NCBI GenBank assembly: GCA_902787095.1
Contig: CADAFC010000003.1
Coordinates: forward strand, 1 to 56,637
Length of the DNA stretch: 56,637 nucleotides
Direction of reading: 5' to 3'
DNA from: an uncultured Bacteroidia bacterium
GTDB taxonomy: Bacteria; Bacteroidota; Bacteroidia; Bacteroidales; F082
Below the pieces are notes generated by a model. It was not told where the DNA came from, ran no database searches, and was given only the letters and a program-made list of their open reading frames with translations. How positions within the stretch are numbered: the stretch's first letter is position 1; every line of letters starts with the position of its first letter. This document shows, one piece after another, positions 39,928-48,034 of this stretch. Made by a program: the position numbers and the translations under genes.

Positions 39928-40780
39928 TTTTTACTCCTTTGTTGTTGTTAAGGATATATTCCGTCGCAGACTCAGCCCTGGACGCAGCCCATACAAGATT
40001 TTTTATATTGTTCTTCAACTCAAAGAGCCAAGACCTGCAATATGAGGCGCTGTTTTCAATGACCTGTTCTTCTGTTATTCCCGCATGTCCGCACAAATAT
40101 GCAGCACCCATTTCTGCAACAAGCTCTTCTTTTGCGTACATTTCTTTATCCCGCGTGTTTGTCTGCCGCTCAAGAGGGACAGCTGTTGAGTGCGTCATTT
40201 CATGGAATAATGCTGAATAATATTCCTCGGCAGAATCAAATTGACTTATTGGCGGCATTTCTATAAGATTTCTCGATTTAATGAACGCCGGAGTGCTATC
40301 ACACGTAAACAGGTTTAACCATCTGTTGTTTGCAAAATAACGTGATGCTATTATTTCTGCATTTTCGATTCTCTTCGGTTCATGTTCTACATTGAGAGCC
40401 TTTGCCGGAAGGCCCTCAATGTCTGACTCATGGAATACACTATATTCCTTCAAAACGGGATAAGATCTATCCACAACGTCAATTTCTCCAGGCGAAAACC
40501 TTACGTCCTTATCGGAAACAACTTTCCAAAAATAAATCTTGCTGCTTACCGCGCCTTTTCTTACGTGATATCCTTCCTTCCTTGCCTGATTAAACGTCCA
40601 ATACTCACCGGACAATGGAAGCAGTATTTGATTGAGCAAACCATATTGTCGACCGGTTTGATGTGACACAGCTAACCCGTCCTTTGACACGTGATAACAT
40701 TTTCTCCATGGTATGATGCCGTGTTCAAGTTGGTTGACGATGTTTGCTTCAATCTTTGCGTAAATAGATTGATTACTCAT
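39914..40780 (-). CDS. ArdC-like antirestriction protein
   Basis: 288 residues. The N-terminal domain (SIYAKIEANIVNQLEHGIIPWRK) is the ArdC ssDNA-binding type with RQYGLLNQILL. The C-terminal part has a metallopeptidase motif LFHEMTHST with a further Glu in KEELVAEMGAAYLC. ArdC proteins protect incoming DNA from restriction and are common on plasmids. Here it sits between helicase and loader genes, overlapping the helicase start by 14 bases. Confidence 0.85.
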   Translation of the reverse strand: MSNQSIYAKIEANIVNQLEHGIIPWRKCYHVSKDGLAVSHQTGRQYGLLNQILLPLSGEYWTFNQARKEGYHVRKGAVSSKIYFWKVVSDKDVRFSPGEIDVVDRSYPVLKEYSVFHESDIEGLPAKALNVEHEPKRIENAEIIASRYFANNRWLNLFTCDSTPAFIKSRNLIEMPPISQFDSAEEYYSALFHEMTHSTAVPLERQTNTRDKEMYAKEELVAEMGAAYLCGHAGITEEQVIENSASYCRSWLFELKNNIKNLVWAASRAESATEYILNNNKGVKNDTN

Positions 40781-41171
40781 GACGACCTCCTGTTACAATT
40801 GCCTTAAGTCTCGTCTTAAAGGCATTTAGTTTCTCTTTGCCCTGCTCGGATTTCTCCCATCTGTCATAATCATCCCATTCTGATTGTGACTTTCCGCAGT
40901 GCGAATCCTTAAACTCCTGTTCATCAGACTTTACACGTAAAGCTGTTTTTATCGTATCGATTGCAGATTGAATCTCAGGAACCGAGGGCATCCACTTAGG
41001 TGATTCAATCCTTGCGAGCTTAAACGCTTCTGCCACAATTTCTTTTGATTCGCCTGCAAACTCTATAGACCACGCCATCGCTGTACTGCTAAGTTCTTGT
41101 TCTGTCTTTTTATAAGACGGATATAGAACCATCGCGTATTTAATTAGCGCCTCCGCCTCTTTTACGTTCAT
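40773..41171 (-). CDS. Putative helicase loader/inhibitor
   Basis: About 132 residues from the ATG at 41171 (GGAGGG upstream): MNVKEAEALIKYAMVLYPSY. Length, the helical N-terminus and the SPKWMPSVPEIQSAID segment resemble G39P-like loader/inhibitor proteins that deliver DnaB. Supported by its place between initiator and helicase genes. Family match by eye only. Confidence 0.6.
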   Translation of the reverse strand: MNVKEAEALIKYAMVLYPSYKKTEQELSSTAMAWSIEFAGESKEIVAEAFKLARIESPKWMPSVPEIQSAIDTIKTALRVKSDEQEFKDSHCGKSQSEWDDYDRWEKSEQGKEKLNAFKTRLKAIVTGGRHE

Positions 41172-41850
41172 TTGTCCCTCCGTGAACCCAGTCTGGTATT
41201 TCAGCAACATCAGCATTCACATTCTGCCTCTTATCTTTTAGGATTTTATAAACCCATCTCTCGATAGACTGATAATCATTCACATTAAACGTTCCTCCTT
41301 TTTTGCGTTTCCATTCTGAATAATAATCGACCATCTTCGTTATGTCAGAGTCAGAATATTTCCCGCGCAACGCATTTATTTCAGAATGTGACAGAAAAAC
41401 GTTTGGCCGAACTGCGACCAAATCCTCCCGCCGTCGCCGTCCGCTTTGAACAGGCGTTTCCTGCGCCACAACGCCACCGGTTGGCGCGTCTACATCGTCG
41501 CACTGCGAACAGTCCGTCTTTGGCGTTTGAACGCGTTTTGGGCGTGTTTTGGCGTCATTTACAAGGCCGTTTGAAACAAGCCAACCATGCGAACTAAATT
41601 GGCCATCATCGTCTTGAACAAGTATTCCATGTTCAACGCAGAAATCCCATATATGACGGCAAATTGTGCAAGGGCTATCCGTCATAGACGCGAAATGCGA
41701 ATAATTGCGGAACCGCATTCCGTCCGCGTTCGCAATCAAAAGCCTCATAAATACCATTTCACGCGCAAGCCCATGTCCCGCACGTTGAGTTCCTGATTCC
41801 AAAAGACGGAACATTACATCCGTCTTAAAAAATGAAAGATGAATGTCCAT
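41140..41850 (-). CDS. Putative replication initiator (replisome organizer)
   Basis: 236 residues. The N-terminus (MDIHLSFFKTDVMFRLLESG) has a winged-helix-like pattern (FRNYSHFASMTDSPCTICRHI), then a Gln/Arg-rich linker and a C-terminal DnaD-like helix (FNVNDYQSIERWVYKIL). The TTTAAAC iterons and AT tract lie immediately upstream, the usual layout of a phage initiator next to its origin. The loader gene overlaps its end. Confidence 0.65.
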   Translation of the reverse strand: MDIHLSFFKTDVMFRLLESGTQRAGHGLAREMVFMRLLIANADGMRFRNYSHFASMTDSPCTICRHIWDFCVEHGILVQDDDGQFSSHGWLVSNGLVNDAKTRPKRVQTPKTDCSQCDDVDAPTGGVVAQETPVQSGRRRREDLVAVRPNVFLSHSEINALRGKYSDSDITKMVDYYSEWKRKKGGTFNVNDYQSIERWVYKILKDKRQNVNADVAEIPDWVHGGTNERKRGGGAN

Positions 41851-41864
41851 AAATACTCCTATTG

Positions 41865-41942
41865 TTATATTATATATTATATATATTATATTATATTATA
41901 TATATTATAACATATAATATATATAATATATAATATATATAA
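41865..41942. repeat. AT-rich tract, locus 2
   Basis: Seventy-eight bases with a single C, built of TTATA/TATAA steps and containing inverted repeats (GTTATA ... TATAAC). It lies just upstream of the initiator gene and has the same relation to the iterons as the tract at 26933-27038. Likely DNA-unwinding element. Confidence 0.8.
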
Positions 41943-41965
41943 CACAATAAACAAACAAAACGCCG

Positions 41966-41995
41966 AAATCGTTGATTTTGTTGGATATTTTGTGC
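41966..41995. other. Conserved 30-bp block, locus 2
   Basis: Matches the block at 27063-27092 at 24 of 30 positions, contains GTTGATTTTGTTGGA, and directly precedes the first iteron in both loci. Confidence 0.75.
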
Positions 41996-42094
41996 TTTAA
42001 ACGCCGTTTAAATAATGTTTAAACGGCAATTAAAGTGTGTTTAAATGATGTTTAAACGCCGTTTAAATGATGTTTAAATGACGTTTAAAACGGA
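41996..42094. repeat. Nine 11-bp iterons TTTAAA-N5, locus 2
   Basis: Nine contiguous 11-bp units, most TTTAAACGCCG, TTTAAATGATG or TTTAAACGGCA; the fourth starts ATTAAA and the ninth reads TTTAAAACGGA. The last copy includes the SSB stop codon. Same period, core and flanking block as locus 1 but different spacer triplets. Candidate replication origin. Confidence 0.92.
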
Positions 42095-42480
42095 ATGTCC
42101 ATGTCGTCAGTCTCAGACGTGTAGTCAGCTTGAACGTTCGATTCCTGCTCTTTATGTTCAGACTGCGAGTCTGTTTTCTTTGGCAAGAATTTAATTGTCT
42201 CAGCAATAACAGACAAGCTGTGATATTTTTTGCCTTCCTTTTCGTAATCATTTGCATGAAGAGGACCGCTTACGAGACAAAGAGATCCCTTGTCGAGATA
42301 TTTGCACGCATTCTCTGCAGTTTTGCCGAACGCACTAACGTCGTGCCATGTCGAGGATTTGTTCGATCCGAACCCATCATCAGACACAACAGACAGACGA
42401 CAGTATGTTTTCCCATCTTTACTTGTCTTTAATTCTGGTTTCCGGCCAACTCTTCCAACAATAATTATATGATTATACAT
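42085..42480 (-). CDS. ssb: Single-stranded DNA-binding protein 1
   Basis: 131 residues. OB-fold start YNHIIIVGRVGRKPELK, then STWHDVSAFGKTAENACKYL and GSLCLVSGPLHANDYEKEG. The C-terminus DDMDIPF is the classic acidic tip that binds host replication proteins. It is in the recombination-replication block, overlapping the ERF gene by eight bases. Confidence 0.93.
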   Translation of the reverse strand: MYNHIIIVGRVGRKPELKTSKDGKTYCRLSVVSDDGFGSNKSSTWHDVSAFGKTAENACKYLDKGSLCLVSGPLHANDYEKEGKKYHSLSVIAETIKFLPKKTDSQSEHKEQESNVQADYTSETDDMDIPF

Positions 42481-43105
42481 TTAATTTTCTCCGTTTATAA
42501 ATCGCAGTCGCTAATGCCGTGCGTTCTGCGTCGTTAAGGTTGTCTATGTCGCGAACTTGATCCGTTTTGAGCAAGTCCGCGTAGTCTTTGATTATTGATT
42601 CGTATGCCTCGCCAGAACCTTGTCTTGCCGTCAAATCTGCCTTTATATAAGCGAGAGGATCTTGCTTTTTCTGTTCTGGTTTCGGCGTCGATTTGGTTGG
42701 CTGCCGGATGTTGTTGATGTTACCGTCCACATCCTCATCTGCGGCAACCCCAAATATTGCGCTCAATGCATATCTACGGTAATAGGTTATCGACGCGCCG
42801 ACGCGTTGAGTGTCGTTCGCCTTGCCTTGCAGCTCGGTGTCTGTCATTTCGATAGAGTCTTCGATCCATTCTCCCGATGTGTGGAAAACTCTTGTCGTTA
42901 ATGCCGATACTCCGTTTTGGCGCGTTGGCATCTGAACGTACCAAAGACCGTGTTTAGGTAACACAGCTCTGAGCATATCAATCAGACTATCCAACGTTGC
43001 ATATTTATATCCATATGCTTGTTTGGATTTTCCGATTGACGATATTTCCGGCGCTGCTTCAATCAATGCCTTAAACAGCGAGTTTGTCATTTCTGAAGTA
43101 TGCAT
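42473..43105 (-). CDS. ERF-family single-strand annealing protein
   Basis: 210 residues. LFKALIEAAPEISSIGKSKQ, YKYATLDSLIDMLRAVLPKHG, and GASITYYRRYALSAIFGV are the conserved ERF positions. It anneals complementary single strands in phage recombination. Neighbours are SSB 1 downstream and a Cas4/RecB-like nuclease upstream, a typical recombination module. Confidence 0.92.
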   Translation of the reverse strand: MHTSEMTNSLFKALIEAAPEISSIGKSKQAYGYKYATLDSLIDMLRAVLPKHGLWYVQMPTRQNGVSALTTRVFHTSGEWIEDSIEMTDTELQGKANDTQRVGASITYYRRYALSAIFGVAADEDVDGNINNIRQPTKSTPKPEQKKQDPLAYIKADLTARQGSGEAYESIIKDYADLLKTDQVRDIDNLNDAERTALATAIYKRRKLNV

Positions 43106-43368
43106 CGTATTTTCTCCATGTGAGCTTTTGATGTTTCACAAAAGTCGTTAAACATATCGTCGAGGATCTCTTCTTGCCGAGCTTCTGCCTTATCAAGTCG
43201 CTCGCGTAATGCGGCAAGTGTGGATTTGCATTCTATCATTCCACGCCCGCTCAATGAATGAACCAGAACGTGTATTACAGAAGAAAGTGCAGAACAATAT
43301 CCATCGAAATAACGGATGTCATTGTGATTGTTTATTGCTTCATCCATTCTGTGCAATTCGTTTGTCAT
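43087..43368 (-). CDS. Hypothetical protein between ERF and nuclease
   Basis: 93 residues from the ATG at 43368 (GGAGG upstream): MTNELHRMDEAINNHNDIRY. Helical, ending in MEKIRCILQK. It overlaps the ERF start by 19 bases. Possibly an accessory of the recombination module; no family recognised. Confidence 0.65.
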   Translation of the reverse strand: MTNELHRMDEAINNHNDIRYFDGYCSALSSVIHVLVHSLSGRGMIECKSTLAALRERLDKAEARQEEILDDMFNDFCETSKAHMEKIRCILQK

Positions 43369-43379
43369 GATTTCCTCCA

Positions 43380-44396
43380 TCAGAACGGTGCGTCAATGGA
43401 ATATTTATCCTCAAGTCCGTACAAATTCCCCGCGTTGCAGCACAAATCCATGTATTCACAAGTGCCATACTTCAGACAGTTGCATGTGCATTTGCAGAAC
43501 GTCTTTGTGTGATTGATTTGTCTGCATGTTGCATACAGTTCGGATTTGAACTCTTTCGCAATTTCCTGACGCGGCGTTACCATCTGACGGATTAGATATC
43601 CATCATCGACTGCAGCCCGAACGCGATTGTAAAATTCAGTTAATGACTCACCGACTTTTCGTTTCACGCGTCCAGTCTTGCTTGCAGCCTTGCGTGCCTC
43701 AAATTCTTCGTCTGTTTCTCCGGTCTGCATCTCATGCTTTGGCTTTTTTATAACGTCATAGATAACGCCGGCACAACTTCCATATTTCTGCTTCACGGCT
43801 TCGATGTACATCATTGACTGCAAATCAATGTTTACTCGTTGCAGATATCCATCAGTGACAACACCTGCGGTCTTATGTTCAATGACCCAGTATTCGTCTG
43901 TCATTCGATTGCGAATAACAGCATCCCAGTATCCCTGAACCGTATAACACTCGCCGGATTTTGATTTTGGACTTCTGACCTCGTTGGTGAACCACTTTTC
44001 GACTTCGACAACATCGAAAAGTGCTTTATCCTCGTCGAAATACAAATCAATATACGCATCCAGAAGTGCCTTTGCTTTGCACAAATCTTCCTGGCTTAAA
44101 CTTCGCTCTGCCGCCTCAGTCAAAGCGTCCTGAAATGCATACTGCCGGACAGCTTCTTTTTCTGACTGCTCAAACGCAAGCCAACGAAAAATGCATTCAA
44201 GTCCTTTGTGGACGACTGAACCGAAATCCAACGCGTCACTTTTTTCAGTGGGATGAATGTGTTTTACCTTGTCGTAATAAAACATTCTCTGACACGTCTG
44301 AAACGAATTGATTGATGACGCAGATAAAACCATTGGATGATTGTTTCGCTCGCGCCTAAACAGTCTTGTCTTTGATACCTGTTTCGTTGCTTTCAT
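43380..44396 (-). CDS. PD-(D/E)XK nuclease (Cas4/RecB-like) with cysteine cluster
   Basis: 338 residues. SASSINSFQTCQRMFYYDK is the usual start; the active site is seen in VQGYWDAVIRN (Asp) and YWVIEHKTAG (E-x-K), then QSMMYIEAVKQK. Four cysteines, one in FQTC and others in CKCTCNCLKYGTCEYMDLCC, suggest an iron-sulfur cluster as in Cas4/AddB. It would resect DNA ends for the ERF annealase encoded next. Confidence 0.88.
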   Translation of the reverse strand: MKATKQVSKTRLFRRERNNHPMVLSASSINSFQTCQRMFYYDKVKHIHPTEKSDALDFGSVVHKGLECIFRWLAFEQSEKEAVRQYAFQDALTEAAERSLSQEDLCKAKALLDAYIDLYFDEDKALFDVVEVEKWFTNEVRSPKSKSGECYTVQGYWDAVIRNRMTDEYWVIEHKTAGVVTDGYLQRVNIDLQSMMYIEAVKQKYGSCAGVIYDVIKKPKHEMQTGETDEEFEARKAASKTGRVKRKVGESLTEFYNRVRAAVDDGYLIRQMVTPRQEIAKEFKSELYATCRQINHTKTFCKCTCNCLKYGTCEYMDLCCNAGNLYGLEDKYSIDAPF

Positions 44397-44718
44397 GCTT
44401 CAACTCCTTATATAGCGAGATAAATTCCTTTAGCTTCTCATCCTTAAGATTGAGATAGCTGCCCTTCGTCCTGCTTTTGATCTGAATGATTCTGTCAAGC
44501 CCGAACGCGTCAAGAATGTAGTCACGGAGCGCGGCAACGCTGGATGTAGATTTTTCGTCAAGCTCTACGCTCAAGTCATCCAATAACGCCATGATTTGTT
44601 TCCGCATTACTCCCCATTTCCCCCACGATGGGAAATCCACATCCGTTTCGCGAACGGCTCCGACAACATCACCATTCAAATCAGACCACCGGATTGTCAC
44701 CTTTACTCTTTGGATCAT
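44356..44718 (-). CDS. Hypothetical protein
   Basis: 120 residues (MIQRVKVTIRWSDLNGDVVG) with AGGAGG upstream. Helical C-terminus (KLKEFISLYKELKHES). Overlaps the nuclease gene by 41 bases. Unknown; may work with the nuclease. Confidence 0.66.
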   Translation of the reverse strand: MIQRVKVTIRWSDLNGDVVGAVRETDVDFPSWGKWGVMRKQIMALLDDLSVELDEKSTSSVAALRDYILDAFGLDRIIQIKSRTKGSYLNLKDEKLKEFISLYKELKHESNETGIKDKTV

Positions 44719-44881
44719 TGCACCTCCTGTTTAGCGAATCCAAAACCTGAAATAGGCTATTGTTTGCCTCGATGATGTATGTCCAGAAATCCCATTCTGG
44801 ATCATCATCGAACTGACTGGATATGTCGATTGATTGTGCAATCGTGTACATACCGCAAATTTCCCTTTTCGTAAATTTCAT
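44681..44881 (-). CDS. Small hypothetical protein
   Basis: About 66 residues from the ATG at 44881 (MKFTKREICGMYTIAQSIDI) with GAGGCG upstream. It overlaps the next gene by 38 bases. Helical, no motif. Confidence 0.6.
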   Translation of the reverse strand: MKFTKREICGMYTIAQSIDISSQFDDDPEWDFWTYIIEANNSLFQVLDSLNRRCNDPKSKGDNPVV

Positions 44882-44892
44882 TTTACGCCTCC

Positions 44893-45099
44893 TTAATATT
44901 CGTAATCGATGCACTCGTCATATTCAGAATATTCCTCTCCGTCATATCCCTTCTCTTCCATGATTCTGTTCCAGCACCTCCAACAAAGCAGACGCATGGT
45001 TATGCCGTGGCAATCATACGTCCAGTTCATGTCACAACGTTCAACTTCCTCGCCGCATTCTGGACAACACCGAATGTCTTTCTCTTCTTCTTCGTACAT
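44893..45099 (-). CDS. Small zinc-finger-like protein
   Basis: 68 residues from the ATG at 45099 (CGGAGG upstream). CCPECGEEVERCD and LCWRCWNRIMEE give two CxxC pairs of a zinc ribbon, followed by an acidic, Tyr-rich tail (EYSEYDECIDYEY). Likely binds nucleic acid or protein; target unknown. Confidence 0.7.
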   Translation of the reverse strand: MYEEEEKDIRCCPECGEEVERCDMNWTYDCHGITMRLLCWRCWNRIMEEKGYDGEEYSEYDECIDYEY

Positions 45100-45100
45100 G

Positions 45101-45574
45101 TTATACCTCCGCAAATAACGCCATACGCGTGCCAATAAGAAATAGCCAGCCATCGTTAAGTCCGTTTGTCGGCGTGTTGTGTAATTTTTTCTGAACATCG
45201 GAATCCCTCCCGCTGCACGGCATTGGTATTACATTGACCGAACACATCGTTCTGCTTGGGTGGTCGTTATCCTTAACGAACCGGATTGTGTACAGATATT
45301 CGATATCACCATGCAGGTAGTCGATTTCTTCCTCTTCAAGAAAACCATCAACATCGTCGCGAAGGTTCCTGTTGGCGAATTGAATCACTCTCTCGCAGAA
45401 TGTATGTTCTGGTATCGAAACGCACCTGTCGTTTAATCTCGCCGAATATGCCTTGTTGACGATATCTATCAGCCTGCATCCGAGTGACGCAGGATAGCCG
45501 TCATAATGAACGTAATACTGCTTATGGCAAATGCCATTCTCGTCGAAAAGTAAAACGTTTGCTCTTGTCGACAT
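45101..45574 (-). CDS. MSTRANV-type conserved phage protein
   Basis: 157 residues from the ATG at 45574 (GAGGAGG upstream). MSTRANVLLFDENGICHKQY then YVHYDGYPASLGCRL matches a widespread phage/bacterial family of unknown function that starts MSTRA and has a YxHxDGYP motif. Role unknown. Confidence 0.75.
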   Translation of the reverse strand: MSTRANVLLFDENGICHKQYYVHYDGYPASLGCRLIDIVNKAYSARLNDRCVSIPEHTFCERVIQFANRNLRDDVDGFLEEEEIDYLHGDIEYLYTIRFVKDNDHPSRTMCSVNVIPMPCSGRDSDVQKKLHNTPTNGLNDGWLFLIGTRMALFAEV

Positions 45575-45587
45575 GTTAGTCCTCCTC

Positions 45588-45884
45588 TTATAATTCCAGA
45601 AATGTTGACGTTTTAACGACATTCGCCGGCACAAGAGTAAAATCATGCATGCTTACCAGTCCAACGATGTCTATCATCGGGGCGATTATCTTCCCGAAAT
45701 CATTTTGCTTTGGTAAGCAATCGTTGATCTGTTCTAATATCTCAACTGTGTTTGGGATGACTGTGATCGTCGTATATCCACCACCGAATGTCACCCAACG
45801 GAATACGAACATGTCATCATTGTTTAACGATTTTCGCATTATAATGCCGCGCAACTGAACAACGCACATGTTTGTATTTGTCAT
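45588..45884 (-). CDS. Hypothetical protein
   Basis: 98 residues from the ATG at 45884 (GGGAGG upstream): MTNTNMCVVQLRGIIMRKSL. Beta-rich centre (FVFRWVTFGGGYTTITVIP). Unknown. Upstream start codons lack ribosome sites. Confidence 0.62.
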   Translation of the reverse strand: MTNTNMCVVQLRGIIMRKSLNNDDMFVFRWVTFGGGYTTITVIPNTVEILEQINDCLPKQNDFGKIIAPMIDIVGLVSMHDFTLVPANVVKTSTFLEL

Positions 45885-45885
45885 G

Positions 45886-46086
45886 TCATCCCTCCCGAAC
45901 GAACCGACAGTATTCATCTTCTGCTTTGTCGTATGAAGCGATGCAATCGTCATTGTGCATGATGTACGCATAGTCTACATCCGAGAAATATTTGCACTCA
46001 TTGAGTTCTTCGATTGCGTCGAATTTGTCGTCAAACTCTTCGCTTCCACACTCGCCGTCATACCAACCCCATTTCAGTTTAAACAT
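45886..46086 (-). CDS. Small hypothetical protein
   Basis: 66 residues (MFKLKWGWYDGECGSEEFDD), AGGAGG upstream. Acidic with aromatic residues. Ends just before the next start. Unknown. Confidence 0.62.
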   Translation of the reverse strand: MFKLKWGWYDGECGSEEFDDKFDAIEELNECKYFSDVDYAYIMHNDDCIASYDKAEDEYCRFVREG

Positions 46087-46138
46087 GGCACACTCCTCCT
46101 GTTGTTACTACACCATCACCTTGATGATGTGTTTCATC

Positions 46139-46161
46139 GTGCGGACTGAAATAATCCGCAC
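46139..46161. other. Hairpin in early-operon gap
   Basis: GTGCGGA and TCCGCAC pair over 7 bp with a nine-base loop in the gap between two small genes. No T-run follows, so it is probably an mRNA hairpin or operator rather than a terminator. Confidence 0.45.
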
Positions 46162-46172
46162 TGTGAAGCACG

Positions 46173-46364
46173 TCAGCAAAGCATCATCATCTCGTCGAAA
46201 TCTCCTTCCTCATAAGCGTCAAGGAACGCATCAACGTCCATGCCGTCGGCCATATCGCGTAAGTCAAGACCTGTCTCGTCATAGATGCGACACCAATCTT
46301 CAATGAAATCTTCGTCGTAACCATCATTTCTCATCTCAGCGATTGTTTGTTCCCTATAACTCAT
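46173..46364 (-). CDS. Small acidic hypothetical protein
   Basis: 63 residues (MSYREQTIAEMRNDGYDEDF), AGGAGG site. Very acidic (DADMADGMDVDAFLDAYEEG-like composition). The composition would suit a DNA mimic or antirestriction peptide but no family is recognised. Confidence 0.6.
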   Translation of the reverse strand: MSYREQTIAEMRNDGYDEDFIEDWCRIYDETGLDLRDMADGMDVDAFLDAYEEGDFDEMMMLC

Positions 46365-46695
46365 GACACACCTCCTTTGTCTCCTTTTTCTTTGATGCAG
46401 ACAAAAACGTTATTCGTTCCGCCACGATGTATTGTTTGTATGGCTCTGTTCGTGTATCGATATCCAGTCTTCCCTCGATGCAGCACAAATCGCCCTTGTG
46501 CAAGTAGTCAGCACATAGCTTTGCTTGCTTCCCAAATGCTGCGATTTTGTGCCACTGCACAACCTCTTCTCCGTCTCGAATGGTACAATTACTGATATAG
46601 AACTCCGTCTGAAATTCTGCTTTCGAGTGCGGTTTCAATTTCGGATCTTCACCGAGACGTCCGATAATGATTGTCTTGTTATAAAAATTGCTCAT
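46354..46695 (-). CDS. Single-stranded DNA-binding protein 2 (no acidic tip)
   Basis: 113 residues with an OB-fold SSB pattern: NKTIIIGRLGEDPKLKPHSK, VQWHKIAAFGKQAKLCADYL and GDLCCIEGRLDIDTRTEPYK. Unlike SSB 1 it ends KKKETKEVCHEL and lacks the acidic DIPF-type tip. This suggests a distinct role that does not recruit host factors. It overlaps the next gene by 11 bases. Confidence 0.88.
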   Translation of the reverse strand: MSNFYNKTIIIGRLGEDPKLKPHSKAEFQTEFYISNCTIRDGEEVVQWHKIAAFGKQAKLCADYLHKGDLCCIEGRLDIDTRTEPYKQYIVAERITFLSASKKKETKEVCHEL

Positions 46696-46710
46696 AAGTC
46701 CTCCTGTGTG

Positions 46711-46821
46711 TTATCCGTAAAACGCAAAGAATATCACCGCAGAAATTATCGTTGACACAAAGCACCAAAAATTTACCGCAGGCGACAAGAAGCCAGTGTC
46801 GAAATTCTCTAAAAAATGCAT
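46711..46821 (-). CDS. 36-residue single-pass membrane peptide
   Basis: Starts MHFLENFDTGFLSPAVNFWC after GGGGG and continues with a hydrophobic helix (CFVSTIISAVIFFAFYG). It lies between a 110-residue gene and SSB 2 and fills the gap. Too short to classify. Small membrane peptides are common in phage early regions. Confidence 0.5.
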   Translation of the reverse strand: MHFLENFDTGFLSPAVNFWCFVSTIISAVIFFAFYG

Positions 46822-46839
46822 TTGCTACCCCCAGTAAGT

Positions 46840-47172
46840 TTAAAGTAAATTCTCAGCGAAGAAACGATAAGACAATATCTCATGGGCTTCCCCGTCCTCG
46901 TCGCAAACAGCATACGGCTCTCCGTCCGGACTCGTCTTTACAGACACAAGTCCTTCAGGGAAATCTGTCGGATGCTCAAAATACACTATGTCCATCTCTA
47001 ATGAATTTGCTCCACTAAGAAGCTCTTTGGTCTGGTTACACCATGCGTCTGGTTCTGAGATAAAGCAAAGAAGCATCGAAATCGCATCGTGAAATGATTT
47101 GAAAACAATTCCTTGCTCGTGACCTTGCCCTTCACAATTCCTCAGCAATAAATACTCAAAGGTCTGTGCCAT
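46840..47172 (-). CDS. Hypothetical protein
   Basis: 110 residues (MAQTFEYLLLRNCEGQGHEQ) with GGAGG upstream. Mixed fold, acidic end. Unknown. Confidence 0.66.
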   Translation of the reverse strand: MAQTFEYLLLRNCEGQGHEQGIVFKSFHDAISMLLCFISEPDAWCNQTKELLSGANSLEMDIVYFEHPTDFPEGLVSVKTSPDGEPYAVCDEDGEAHEILSYRFFAENLL

Positions 47173-47176
47173 ATTG

Positions 47177-47425
47177 TTACCTCCGCATAAACGTCCACCG
47201 TATGTAGTTCACAAATCGTTCAAAAGACCGAACATCATTGTATATTCGCAGGCCGTCAAACCACACAGTGACATCACCGCCACCTGTTATACGCCCGAAC
47301 TCAACCTTACCGTCAGAAGAGAAGATTGACCTCAGTGTTGACACGGCTTTGTTTGGTGAGTCAACACTGCAAACAAATATCTCGTTTATTGGGTTTGGAT
47401 ATTTGCAATATACCTTTAAATTCAT
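47177..47425 (-). CDS. Hypothetical protein
   Basis: 82 residues (MNLKVYCKYPNPINEIFVCS), ending in a basic helix (FVNYIRWTFMRR). Overlaps the next gene by four bases. Unknown. Confidence 0.65.
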   Translation of the reverse strand: MNLKVYCKYPNPINEIFVCSVDSPNKAVSTLRSIFSSDGKVEFGRITGGGDVTVWFDGLRIYNDVRSFERFVNYIRWTFMRR

Positions 47426-48012
47426 ACCGCCACCTCATTCGTGTCAGGATTTTCTGAATCACAAGGATCCGGCAACGCAGACTCGTCTTTTACTGTCGGA
47501 ATGTAATTTATCATACTTGCAGGTTGTGTCGATTTCTTGCATTTTACTACAACCGCAGGTTTGGGATTGATCATCTCATTGAACGTGCCTGGGTGATCTA
47601 TCTCAGCCTGGGCAAGCTTCCTCAGTACAGCGCGAGCGCCGTCCCTGTGATTTCCGAGATTTAGCTTGCAAGCTGCTTCCATGTCTCCATCCGCGTTTTC
47701 CTTCATTATCCACCTTAGAGATTGATCCATCTGGAAATTCAGGATAACATTGTCCCCCTTTGTAACCACAAACCTTATAAGCTCGGGACGCTGAGACAAC
47801 GGAACAGATACGAAGTTCAGGCTAGTGAAATAGAATTTATCTGGGTTTTTGTTGATAATATGCGAGCCGTAGTCGAACTCTGGCTCAATTGGCGCGTCAA
47901 TTATCGCCTGTAAATCCGCAATGTCCTCAGACCACTGTCCTTCGTCATTGAGATTTGTCAAAAGACGAGCGAGGATATCGGAAACGACTTTAAGATCTGT
48001 TGCTGCTGACAT
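47422..48012 (-). CDS. Hypothetical early protein
   Basis: 196 residues (MSAATDLKVVSDILARLLTN) with AAGGAG upstream and two terminators in the gap before it. The C-terminus is Pro/Asp rich. Unknown family. Its position behind two terminators suggests its operon segment is expressed by read-through or antitermination. Confidence 0.68.
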   Translation of the reverse strand: MSAATDLKVVSDILARLLTNLNDEGQWSEDIADLQAIIDAPIEPEFDYGSHIINKNPDKFYFTSLNFVSVPLSQRPELIRFVVTKGDNVILNFQMDQSLRWIMKENADGDMEAACKLNLGNHRDGARAVLRKLAQAEIDHPGTFNEMINPKPAVVVKCKKSTQPASMINYIPTVKDESALPDPCDSENPDTNEVAV

Positions 48013-48034
48013 GATTTAACTCCTTCTGGGCAAA

